From Candidatus Merdivicinus excrementipullorum (lineage in GTDB: Bacteria; Bacillota; Clostridia; Oscillospirales; Ruminococcaceae): a stretch of 64,000 nucleotides of DNA. The notes below the pieces were generated by a model. It made no database searches and was not told the origin of the DNA. It worked only from the letters and a program-made list of their open reading frames with translations. Of the stretch, positions 7,222 to 14,342 are shown piece after piece. The DNA lies in the NCBI GenBank assembly GCA_018716725.1, contig DVJP01000015.1:1-64000 (forward strand), given 5' to 3'. The position numbers were made by a program, and so were the translations under genes. Numbering within the stretch: the first letter of the stretch is position 1; each line of letters starts with the position of its first letter.

Positions 7222-8175
7222 ATGAATTTTCAAAAATGCGCCATTATCGGCTGCGGATTCGTAGGTTCCGCCACCGCATTCAGCCTGGTGGAAAGCGGGC
7301 TTTTTTCGGAAATGGTCCTGCTGGACGTGAACATGGACAAAGCGGAGGGAGAAGCCATGGATTTAAGCCACGGCCTGCCTTTCGCCTATCCCATGCGGAT
7401 TTACGCCGGCAGCTATGAGGACATCGGCGACTGCGGACTCATCGTCCTGACTGCCGGGGCCAACCAGAAACCCGGGGAAACCAGGCTTCAGCTGGTTCAG
7501 AAAAATGTAGCCATCTTAAAAAACATTATTCCCAAAATCCAGGAACAGGACTTTCAAGGGATCCTGCTGGTGGTCAGCAACCCGGTAGACATTTTGACTT
7601 ACGCCGCTTGGAAACTGTCCGGGTTCCCGGCAAAACGGGTCATCGGCTCCGGCACCGTGCTGGACACCGCCCGGCTAAAGTACCTGCTGGGGGAACACCT
7701 GGGGGTGGACAGCCGCAGCGTCCACGCCTTTATCATCGGGGAACACGGGGACAGCGAACTGGCCGTTTGGAGCAGCGCCAATATTTCCGGCGTGGATTTG
7801 GGAGATTTCTGCGAGCTGATTGGGGAACCTGCCTACCGGCAGGACCTGCACGCCCTTTACGAAGGCGTCCGGGACAGCGCCTATGAGATCATCGAGAAAA
7901 AAGGCGCAACCTATTACGGCATCGCCATGGCCGTCCGGCGAATTGCCCAGTGCATCGTCCGGAACGAGCACAGCGTCCTGCCCATTTCCACCTTTGCGGA
8001 GGGGCATTACGGCCTGTCGGACATCTGCATGAGCCTGCCCGCCATTGTGGACCGGGAAGGGGTGGAACAGGTGCTGGACATTCACTTAAACCGGGAGGAA
8101 TTGAAAAACTTAGGCCTTTCCGCCCAGGCCCTGCGGAAGGTCTTGGACGAAATCGCCCCGGATTTGGAACCGTGA
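7222..8175 (+). CDS. ldh: L-lactate dehydrogenase
   Basis: 317 residues, the usual length. Reduces pyruvate to L-lactate with NADH, regenerating NAD+ in fermentation. Rossmann motif GCGFVG (10-15), adenosine-pocket Asp35, TAGANQKPGETR with substrate-loop Arg88, NPVDI (120-124), the catalytic pair Asp148 in VLDTAR with Arg151, and His175 in GEHGDSE. Cytoplasmic. The gene stands alone; its ribosome binding site AAGGAG is part of a small palindrome AGGAGTGCTCCT (7207-7218) that could weakly mask it. A malate dehydrogenase is excluded by the Gln82 in the substrate loop (ANQKPGETR), which marks lactate specificity. Confidence 0.95.
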   Translation: MNFQKCAIIGCGFVGSATAFSLVESGLFSEMVLLDVNMDKAEGEAMDLSHGLPFAYPMRIYAGSYEDIGDCGLIVLTAGANQKPGETRLQLVQKNVAILKNIIPKIQEQDFQGILLVVSNPVDILTYAAWKLSGFPAKRVIGSGTVLDTARLKYLLGEHLGVDSRSVHAFIIGEHGDSELAVWSSANISGVDLGDFCELIGEPAYRQDLHALYEGVRDSAYEIIEKKGATYYGIAMAVRRIAQCIVRNEHSVLPISTFAEGHYGLSDICMSLPAIVDREGVEQVLDIHLNREELKNLGLSAQALRKVLDEIAPDLEP

Positions 8176-8186
8176 AGAGAATCGAA

Positions 8187-8210
8187 GGGCGAACAAAGTT
8201 CGCCCCTACA
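8187..8210. repeat. hairpin with CCCCTACA tail (element B half-site), possible terminator
   Basis: GGGCGAAC-AAA-GTTCGCCC followed by CTACATAG. This is a near copy of the right arm of element B seen at 35.2, 45.5 and 52.9 kb. It sits 11 bp after the ldh stop codon between convergent genes and probably acts as a transcription stop in both directions. Confidence 0.7.
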
Positions 8211-8221
8211 TAGAAAGATTT

Positions 8222-8968
8222 TTATTTCCTGTGCTTGGCCACATAAATGAGCCGCTGGGAATCGGGCTTCGGTTCCGAAACAAAGTCCTCGTCATACACT
8301 GCTTCCAGCTGAAGCCCGGCCTTTTCCAGAGCTTTCAGCACCTGCTCGTGGGAATAGGCCCGTTCCCCGAAGCTCTCCTCCAGCCGGTCGTACAGCCCCT
8401 CCTCCGTCTGGACAAAGATGCTCAGGTCCATCTGCACCAGGCTGTCCTCCAACAGGGTGTTCTGCCAGGCACAGAAGGCCTCGTCGTAATCGTACACAAA
8501 GGTGTTGTTGGCAAGGATTTTCTGATGCTTATAAGGAGTGTTCAGGTCGAACACAAATACGCCGTCCGGGTGCAGGAATAAGGCCGCCCTGGCAATGGCG
8601 GCGCAGAAATCCCCGTAGTCCGTCAGGTGGTTCAAGCTGTCCAAAGCGGACACCACTGCGTCAATGGTGCCGTAAAGGTCCAGCTCCGTCATTTCCTGGC
8701 AGATGTAGGTAATGTCGCGGCCGCTTGCCATTTTCTTTTCCTGGGCCTTCCAGAGCATATCCGGAGAATTGTCCACCCCGATGGCGTCATAGCCCAGAGC
8801 GGCCAGCTCTTCCGTCAGGGTCCCGGTGCCGCAGCCCAGGTCCAGCAGAATCCCATGGAACCCCCCGTGGGCCAGGATCAGCCGGTCAAAGCCCTGGGCC
8901 CGGGCTTTGTAGTCAATATCGGAGGTTAAAAGGTCGTAAACCTCCGCAAACTGTCCGTAAAGGCTCAT
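8222..8968 (-). CDS. class I SAM-dependent methyltransferase
   Basis: A 248-residue methyltransferase: motif I LLDLGCGTGTLTEEL (about 41-55), acidic loop GVDNSPDML (about 63-71), and a post-I region VVSALDSLNHL. The remainder is the usual methyltransferase_11/25-type Rossmann fold with a beta-rich insert (VQMDLSIFVQTEEGLYDRLEE). Substrate cannot be told. The start codon overlaps the stop of the yerC-like gene upstream (ATGA, 8965-8968), so the two are translationally coupled. Homologues next to YerC-type proteins are common in Clostridia, but a shared function is not established. Confidence 0.85.
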   Translation of the reverse strand: MSLYGQFAEVYDLLTSDIDYKARAQGFDRLILAHGGFHGILLDLGCGTGTLTEELAALGYDAIGVDNSPDMLWKAQEKKMASGRDITYICQEMTELDLYGTIDAVVSALDSLNHLTDYGDFCAAIARAALFLHPDGVFVFDLNTPYKHQKILANNTFVYDYDEAFCAWQNTLLEDSLVQMDLSIFVQTEEGLYDRLEESFGERAYSHEQVLKALEKAGLQLEAVYDEDFVSEPKPDSQRLIYVAKHRK

Positions 8969-9282
8969 TTGTCATTCTCCCCGCCGGTGATGCCTTTTTC
9001 TTTGAGGCGCTCAAAAATAGCCTCGTAACCGTCGCAGCCGTAGTGCAGGGAGCGGTTCACCCGGCTGATGGTGGCGGTGGAAGCGCCGGTCTGGGCCACA
9101 ATATCGCTGTAAACCTTGTTTTCGCTGAGCATTTTCGCTACATGGATCCGCTGGGACAAGGCTTTCAGCTCCTGCACGGTGCAAAGGTCCTCGAAAAACT
9201 TGTAACATTCCTCCATATCCCGCAGTTCCAGTACCGCGTGGAACAGAAGCTCCACATGAAATTCTTTGAGTTTTTCGTTCAT
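8965..9282 (-). CDS. YerC/YecD family TrpR-related DNA-binding protein
   Basis: A 105-residue protein of the TrpR-related YerC family. The helix-turn-helix is VYSDIVAQTGASTATISRVNRSL (about residues 57-79), preceded by the dimerising helices LFHAVLELRDMEECYKFFEDLCTVQEL. The family resembles the Trp repressor in fold but the regulator's ligand is unknown. It heads a two-gene operon with the methyltransferase. Promoter is visible upstream on the minus strand. Confidence 0.85.
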   Translation of the reverse strand: MNEKLKEFHVELLFHAVLELRDMEECYKFFEDLCTVQELKALSQRIHVAKMLSENKVYSDIVAQTGASTATISRVNRSLHYGCDGYEAIFERLKEKGITGGENDK

Positions 9283-9328
9283 ACTTTCCAGTCCTTTCTA
9301 AAAGCGTCCGATTCCGGCTGTTACTATG

Positions 9329-9357
9329 ATTTTAACACAGCACAGTATGAAAATCAA
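9329..9357 (-). promoter_or_regulatory. promoter of the yerC-like/methyltransferase operon
   Basis: Minus strand TTGATT (9357-9352), 17-bp spacer, TAAAAT (9334-9329), 46 bp before the ATG. Confidence 0.65.
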
Positions 9358-9401
9358 TCGCTTTCCCAGGGGATTGGCAGGATTTTCAGAAAAATTCACA
9401 A

Positions 9402-9959
9402 TTATCGGAAAAAATGACGGCCCGGGGCGCTGAATTCATAAACCAGGCATTGGAACTGCCCGTTGGAGGTGGGGACTTCCAGGGTTTCGCCGATGCGCAT
9501 GGACATCCCGGCCTTCTGCATCACCCGGCCGGAAGCGGGGTTTTCCACTGCGTGTTTGGCCATAACCCGGCGGTAGCCCACCTTTTTCACGGCAAAATCC
9601 AGCACAGCCCGCAAAGCCTCTGTGGCATAGCCCAGGTTCCACCACTGTTCCCCCAGGCAGTAGCCCGCCTCGCAGCATTTCCGGCTGCCGCCGCCCACCA
9701 GGCCGATAGAGCCGATGAGCTGCCCCGTTGCTTTTTCCACAATGGCCCACTCGTAAAAATCCTTGTGTTTATATTGCTGCAGCCAGCCTTCCACAACGGC
9801 CCGGGTTTCCTTTTCCGAACGATGGGATACCCAGGTTAAGCAGCGGGTGACGGCTGGGTGGCTGGCCCAATTTTTAAACATGGCAGGGATGTCCTGTTCG
9901 GTAAACCGGCGCAGCAAAAGCCGCTGGGTTTCCAGTTGCATGGTTCCGCAATGTTTCAT
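9402..9959 (-). CDS. GNAT acetyltransferase (RimJ/RimL-like)
   Basis: A 185-residue GNAT protein. LETQRLLLRRFTEQD opens the fold, EQWWNLGYATEALRAVLDFA is the acetyl-CoA loop and helix, and ENPASGRVMQKAGM is the C-terminal CoA motif. It is a different subfamily member from the GNAT at 6.5-7.1 kb. Start at 9959 is supported by AAAGGAG about 11 nt upstream; a second in-frame ATG six codons later has no better site. Divergent from the PHP gene. Substrate unknown. Confidence 0.85.
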   Translation of the reverse strand: MKHCGTMQLETQRLLLRRFTEQDIPAMFKNWASHPAVTRCLTWVSHRSEKETRAVVEGWLQQYKHKDFYEWAIVEKATGQLIGSIGLVGGGSRKCCEAGYCLGEQWWNLGYATEALRAVLDFAVKKVGYRRVMAKHAVENPASGRVMQKAGMSMRIGETLEVPTSNGQFQCLVYEFSAPGRHFFR

Positions 9960-9999
9960 AAAAGAAGATCTCCTTTGGGTCCCGGGCCGGAAAACAGCC

Positions 10000-10028
10000 T
10001 TGGATTTTTTGCCGGACTATGGTATAAT
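10000..10028 (+). promoter_or_regulatory. promoter of the PHP-ClC gene pair
   Basis: TTGGAT (10000-10005), 17-bp spacer, TATAAT (10023-10028). The leader contains the inverted repeat AGCTTTCAAAAGCT just after the start site, possibly an operator. Confidence 0.75.
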
Positions 10029-10107
10029 AGCTTCGAGAGCTTTCAAAAGCTTCTGATACATTCATTGTACCACATTTTTCAAAGAAAAAACATAGGAAAT
10101 CATCAGG

Positions 10108-10941
10108 ATGGTGACATTTATGCCGGAATTTTGGGATATGCATGTTCACACAACCCGCAGCTTTGACGCCCAGGCCCGGCCCGAGGAGCAGCTGGCCCGG
10201 GCGGAGGAGATGGGATTTGCCGGTTTTGCCGTAACCAACCACTGCGACGTCAACGTCCAGACGCTGGAGGCGATCCGGAAAATTTTCCTGGCGGATGGGG
10301 AGGACGTCCGCAGGCTCCAGGAGTCCGGGTCCTCTGTGCGGGTTTTGCAGGGCATTGAACTGGGGGAGCCTTTGGAGGATCTGCCTTACGCGGAAGAAAT
10401 GATGGGCCTGCTGCCCTATGACTATGTCATTGGCTCTGTCCACAATTCCCCGGGACAGGAGGATTTTTTCTTTATGGACTGCTCCGCCATTGACCTGGAC
10501 GCAGCCCTGATCCCGTATTTTGAAACCCTTATCCAGCTGGCCCAGTGGGGACAGACTGATTCTATTGCCCACATTACCTATCCCCTCCGTTATATTGAGG
10601 GAAAATATAACAGAAAAGTGGAGCTTTCCCGTTATTCCGACTTAATCGACCAGCTTTTTGAGGAGATTATCGCCAAAGGGCTGGCTTTGGAAATCAATTC
10701 CAGCGGCCTGCGCCAGGAAATTAAGCGGCCCATGCCGGACGAGCGGTTTATCCGCCGGTATTATGAGCTGGGCGGCCGGAAAATCATTTTCGGTTCCGAC
10801 GCTCATCAGAGCCGGGATTTCGGGGCGGGCATCCGGGAATGCATGGCCCTTTGCCGGGAAATCGGCTTTACCCAAGCCGTGTATTTTCGGAACCGGCAGG
10901 AATTTTCCTATGATCTGGAGATTGGGGGGAGCCAGCCGTGA
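10108..10941 (+). CDS. PHP-domain phosphoesterase (HisK/histidinol-phosphatase-like)
   Basis: 277 residues with the metal-binding motifs of the PHP family: DMHVHTT near the N-terminus, TNHCD, GSVHNSP and a terminal GSDAHQ. The layout matches histidinol phosphatase of the HisJ/HisK type, which removes phosphate from L-histidinol phosphate, but no other his gene is near, so another phosphate ester is possible. Ribosome binding site is weak (AGGA); an ATG four codons downstream is an alternative start. The stop codon overlaps the GTG of the following ClC gene, implying coupled translation. Confidence 0.8.
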   Translation: MVTFMPEFWDMHVHTTRSFDAQARPEEQLARAEEMGFAGFAVTNHCDVNVQTLEAIRKIFLADGEDVRRLQESGSSVRVLQGIELGEPLEDLPYAEEMMGLLPYDYVIGSVHNSPGQEDFFFMDCSAIDLDAALIPYFETLIQLAQWGQTDSIAHITYPLRYIEGKYNRKVELSRYSDLIDQLFEEIIAKGLALEINSSGLRQEIKRPMPDERFIRRYYELGGRKIIFGSDAHQSRDFGAGIRECMALCREIGFTQAVYFRNRQEFSYDLEIGGSQP

Positions 10942-12215
10942 AAAAAACATCGTCACATTCCGGCATCCTGCTGTTTTTTACGGAAATGCCCCACAGTCTG
11001 GGGGTTTTCCTCAAATGGACGGGCTTTTCCATTCTCTGCGGCGTCCCCATTGGCCTGGCCGGGGCCGCCTTCCACTACCTGATTGAGGAAGCCACCCATT
11101 TCCGGGAGGGGCACAGCTTTATCATCTGGCTTCTGCCTTTGGCGGGGGTTCTTATCGCCTGGATGTACAAGGCGGCGGGCATGGAAACAGACGGCGGCAC
11201 CAATACCGTCCTGTCCTCCGTCCGGTCGGAAAAGGTGCTGCGGTTCCGGACAGCCCCTTTGATCTTTGTCAGCACCATCCTCACCCACCTGTTCGGCGGT
11301 TCCGCCGGGCGGGAAGGGGCGGCCCTTCAGCTGGGGGGAAGCATAGGGGTGCAGCTGGGGCGGATGCTGCGGCTGGACGCCCGTTCCCAGCATCTTCTGA
11401 CCCTCTGCGGCATGAGCGCCTGCTTTGCGGCCCTATTCGGCACGCCGCTGACCGCCGCTTTGTTTGCCATGGAAGTGGTCAACGTGGGGGCCATGTACTA
11501 CGCCGCCCTGGTGCCCTGCCTGTTTTCGGCCCTGATCGGCGCGGGGATTGCCGGGTGGCTGGGGGCGGCTCCCACCGCCTTTGCCCTGGAAAACGTCCCG
11601 GCCCTTTCCCTGGAAACAGCGGCACAGGCGGCGGGGCTTGGCCTTCTCTGCGCCGGCATCAGCATTCTGTTCTGCGTGGCGGTCCACGGAGCGGCTCATG
11701 GGTACCGGCGGTTTTTCCCCAATACCCTGGTCCGGGCTGCGGTAGGGGGGCTTTTGGTAGCGGCTCTCACCTTCCTGCTGGGGACTACTGATTATAACGG
11801 CGCTGGCATGGGGATTGTGACCCAGGCCATTGCCGGGGAAGCCCGGCCGGAGGCCTTCCTTTTGAAAATCCTGTTCACCGCTTTGACCCTGGGGGCCGGT
11901 TTCCGGGGCGGAGAAATTGTGCCGGTATTTTTCGTAGGGGCTACCTTCGGCTGCGCGGCCGCGCCATTGCTGGGCCTTGCGCCGGGCTTCGGCGCGGCGT
12001 TGGGGCTTGTATCCGTTTTCTGCGGCGTAGTCAACTGCCCCTTGGCCAGCCTGATGCTGGGTTTTGAACTGTTCGGCGGGCAGGGACTCCCTCTCTTCGC
12101 CGTATCCGCGGCGGTGTCCTATATGCTGTCCGGCTATTTCGGGCTGTACAGCAGCCAGCGGTTCTTTTATTCCAAAACCGAGCTGATGCGGGTCCACTGG
12201 TCCGCGTGGCAATAA
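10938..12215 (+). CDS. ClC family chloride/anion transporter
   Basis: A 425-residue polytopic membrane protein of the ClC family. The anion-site signature GGSAGREGAALQLGG (about residues 117-131) corresponds to the G(K/R)EGP motif with Pro replaced by Ala. Multiple hydrophobic helices are visible, and a C-terminal domain without CBS repeats. It may exchange Cl- or F- for H+; the residues that distinguish these were not resolved. Starts at GTG 10938, overlapping the preceding stop (GTGA) with GGGGGGAG upstream. In operon with the PHP gene, with no obvious functional link. Confidence 0.85.
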   Translation: MKKTSSHSGILLFFTEMPHSLGVFLKWTGFSILCGVPIGLAGAAFHYLIEEATHFREGHSFIIWLLPLAGVLIAWMYKAAGMETDGGTNTVLSSVRSEKVLRFRTAPLIFVSTILTHLFGGSAGREGAALQLGGSIGVQLGRMLRLDARSQHLLTLCGMSACFAALFGTPLTAALFAMEVVNVGAMYYAALVPCLFSALIGAGIAGWLGAAPTAFALENVPALSLETAAQAAGLGLLCAGISILFCVAVHGAAHGYRRFFPNTLVRAAVGGLLVAALTFLLGTTDYNGAGMGIVTQAIAGEARPEAFLLKILFTALTLGAGFRGGEIVPVFFVGATFGCAAAPLLGLAPGFGAALGLVSVFCGVVNCPLASLMLGFELFGGQGLPLFAVSAAVSYMLSGYFGLYSSQRFFYSKTELMRVHWSAWQ

Positions 12216-12253
12216 CCAAAAAGATAGATTTGCAGATAAAGGAGATTTTTTAT

Positions 12254-13135
12254 ATGGCAACATTACAGCACGCAATGTCCGGGGACGGGTCGGTTATGGT
12301 ACTGGCCATCCGGTCCACGGATATTGTTTCCCGAATTGAGGAAATCCACCGCACCTCCGCCGTAGTGACGGCGGCCCTAGGGCGGCTTACCACTGCGGCC
12401 TCCATGATGGGGGTCATGCTCAAAGGCGAAGGCCAATCCGTCACCCTTCGGGTGGACGGCAACGGCCCGGCAGGCACCCTGATTGCCGTGTCGGACAGCC
12501 TGGGCAACGTCAAAGCCTATGTCCAGAACCCGGTGGTGGAGCTGCCCTTAAATGCCAAAGGCAAGCTGGACGTGGCCGGGGCTGTGGGCCGGGAAGGCTA
12601 TTTGAGCGTCATTAAGGATATGGGCCTGAAAGAGCCGTACAGCGGCCAGGTACCCCTGATTTCCGGGGAACTGGCGGAGGACGTCACCAATTACTACGCC
12701 ACCAGCGAGCAGACCCCTTCCAGCTGCGCTTTGGGGGTGCTGGTGAACCCGGATCTGACTGTCCGGGCGGCTGGGGGCTTCCTGGTGCAGCTGCTGCCCA
12801 ACGCGGCGGACTCCACCATCAGCCGGCTGGAGGAGAACATCCGGACCATCCCGCCGGTTTCCAGCCTCATCGACCAGGGGTACACCCCGGCGGAGATCTG
12901 CGGGCGGATTTTGGAGGGCCTTAATCCGGTTCTGCTGGACGAATTTACCACCGAATACCGTTGCGATTGCAGCCGGGAGCGGGTGGAACGGGCGGTTCTG
13001 AGCCTGGGGAAGGCCCAGCTGGGCGAACTCATTGAAGAGGACCACGGCACCGAGATCGGCTGCCATTTCTGCGGCAAGCTGTACCGGTTCAGCGAGGAGG
13101 ACTTGAAGGCCCTCCGGGACCGGGCGGCGCGATAG
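12254..13135 (+). CDS. hslO: 33 kDa redox-regulated chaperone Hsp33
   Basis: 293 residues. Hsp33 is a cytoplasmic holdase switched on when its zinc-binding cysteines are oxidised. The zinc centre is visible at the C-terminus: CDC (Cys237, Cys239) and CHFC (Cys270, Cys273). The N-terminal domain has the family features AMSGDGSVMVLAIRSTD and GPAGTLIAVSDSLGNVKAYV. The start at 12254 is chosen because AAAGGAG lies 9 nt before it; an upstream in-frame ATG at 12206 lies inside the ClC gene. Followed after 9 bp by the YmdB-like gene. Confidence 0.95.
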   Translation: MATLQHAMSGDGSVMVLAIRSTDIVSRIEEIHRTSAVVTAALGRLTTAASMMGVMLKGEGQSVTLRVDGNGPAGTLIAVSDSLGNVKAYVQNPVVELPLNAKGKLDVAGAVGREGYLSVIKDMGLKEPYSGQVPLISGELAEDVTNYYATSEQTPSSCALGVLVNPDLTVRAAGGFLVQLLPNAADSTISRLEENIRTIPPVSSLIDQGYTPAEICGRILEGLNPVLLDEFTTEYRCDCSRERVERAVLSLGKAQLGELIEEDHGTEIGCHFCGKLYRFSEEDLKALRDRAAR

Positions 13136-13144
13136 GGGGATTGG

Positions 13145-13918
13145 ATGATGCGGGTATTGATGATCGGCGACGTGGTGAGCCAGCCGGGGTGCGAATTCCT
13201 GCGGAAGGTCCTGCCCGGCTTCAAAAAGCAGGAAATGGTGGATGCGGTCGTCTGCAACGGGGAAAATTCCGCTGTAGGCAACGGGATCCTGCCCCGTTCG
13301 GCGGAATTCCTCTTTGACAGCGGGGTGGATGTGATTACCGGCGGCAACCACAGCCTGCGCCGGTGGGAGATCCAGGACTATCTGGAGGAGCACCCCAACC
13401 TTCTGCGCCCGGCCAACTATCCCCGGGAATGCTTTGGGAACGGCTATTACAAGCTGGATATGGGGAGCTGCACCATTTTGGTCATCAGCCTGCTGGGCCA
13501 GGTCTACCTGGAACCCATGTCCAGCCCCTTTTCCTGCGCCGACGCCATTTTGGAAAAGGAAAAGGCGGATTTTGTCCTGGTGGATTTCCACGCCGAGGCC
13601 ACCGGGGAAAAAATGGCCCTGGGGTATTACCTGGACGGCAGGGTTTCTGCGGTGGTGGGCACCCACACCCATGTGCAGACCGCCGATGAAACCATCCTGC
13701 CCGGCGGCACCGGCTATATCAGCGACTTGGGCATGACCGGCCCTATCCGCTCCATTTTGGGGGTTAAGCCGGAGTGCGTCCTCCGGCGGATGACCACCTG
13801 CCTGCCCACCCGTTTTGAGGTGGAGGCGGATACCCCCTGCAAATTGGAAGGGGTACTGCTGGATTTAGACAAAAAAACTGGAAAATGTGCTAAAATAAAG
13901 CGAGTTCGTTTGTTGTAA
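13145..13918 (+). CDS. YmdB-family metallophosphoesterase
   Basis: 257 residues, the length of the TIGR00282/YmdB family of 2',3'-cyclic-nucleotide phosphodiesterases, which in Bacillus influence biofilm and motility decisions. Metal ligands: GDVV with Asp near the N-terminus, CNGENSAVGNG with Glu/Asn, GGNHSLRR with the Asn-His pair, DFHAEATGEK and GTHTHVQTAD. The segment usually NHTWD reads NHSLRR, so one flanking residue is unusual although the His is kept. Likely in operon with hslO (9-bp gap). Cytoplasmic. Two adjacent ATGs are possible starts. Confidence 0.85.
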   Translation: MMRVLMIGDVVSQPGCEFLRKVLPGFKKQEMVDAVVCNGENSAVGNGILPRSAEFLFDSGVDVITGGNHSLRRWEIQDYLEEHPNLLRPANYPRECFGNGYYKLDMGSCTILVISLLGQVYLEPMSSPFSCADAILEKEKADFVLVDFHAEATGEKMALGYYLDGRVSAVVGTHTHVQTADETILPGGTGYISDLGMTGPIRSILGVKPECVLRRMTTCLPTRFEVEADTPCKLEGVLLDLDKKTGKCAKIKRVRLL

Positions 13919-13942
13919 ACTGTAAAAAAGGCCCTCCGTCTC

Positions 13943-13971
13943 TTGAAAATTTTGCGTGAATCGTTTATAAT
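13943..13971 (+). promoter_or_regulatory. promoter of spoVS
   Basis: TTGAAA (13943-13948), 17-bp spacer, TATAAT (13966-13971). In Bacillus spoVS is under sigma-H; a convincing sigma-H site was not identified here, although GAAT occurs in the spacer. Confidence 0.7.
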
Positions 13972-14030
13972 AAAAGCAAATAAACCAAGCACAGGCCCTG
14001 TGTTGACAAAATTTTCGGGAGGATTCAACA

Positions 14031-14291
14031 ATGGATGTTCTCAAAGTTTCGACAAGATCCACACCAAATTCCGTAGCGGGAGCAATTGCGGGAGTCATTC
14101 GGGAAAAAGGTTCCGTTGAAATTCAGGCGATCGGCGCCGGAGCCGCCAATCAGGCGGTAAAAGCGGTAGCCATCGCGCGAGGATATTTGGCGCCGGCGGG
14201 CTTTGATTTAGTCTGCGTTCCGGCCTTTGCCAATGTGGAGATTGACGGTGCGGAACGCACCGCTATCAAACTGATTGTAGAACCTCGGTAA
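14031..14291 (+). CDS. spoVS: stage V sporulation protein S
   Basis: 86 residues, exactly the SpoVS size, starting MDVLKVSTRSTPNSVAGAIAG and including the conserved IGAGAANQAVKAVAIARGYL, an Alba-like fold. In Bacillus SpoVS affects progression through stage V and septation; it binds nucleic acid in related structures. The ribosome binding site GGGAGGA is strong. Monocistronic, with its own promoter and a strong terminator. Good indicator that the organism sporulates. Confidence 0.97.
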   Translation: MDVLKVSTRSTPNSVAGAIAGVIREKGSVEIQAIGAGAANQAVKAVAIARGYLAPAGFDLVCVPAFANVEIDGAERTAIKLIVEPR

Positions 14292-14325
14292 AAATCCCGG
14301 CCGTCCAAAAGACGGCCGGGATTTT
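14291..14325. terminator. bidirectional terminator between spoVS and glgP
   Basis: A perfect 15-bp stem (14291-14305 with 14311-14325) with loop CAAAA, containing TCCCGGCCGTC, and A4/T4 ends that give a T run on either strand. Confidence 0.93.
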
Positions 14326-14342
14326 GCTTTGCTTGTAAAGGG

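Noticed and set aside
12548..13672. 374-codon minus-strand frame across hslO and the YmdB-like gene
   Set aside because: It crosses two well-supported genes on the other strand, and its composition is repetitive in His/Pro/Gly as for shadow frames.
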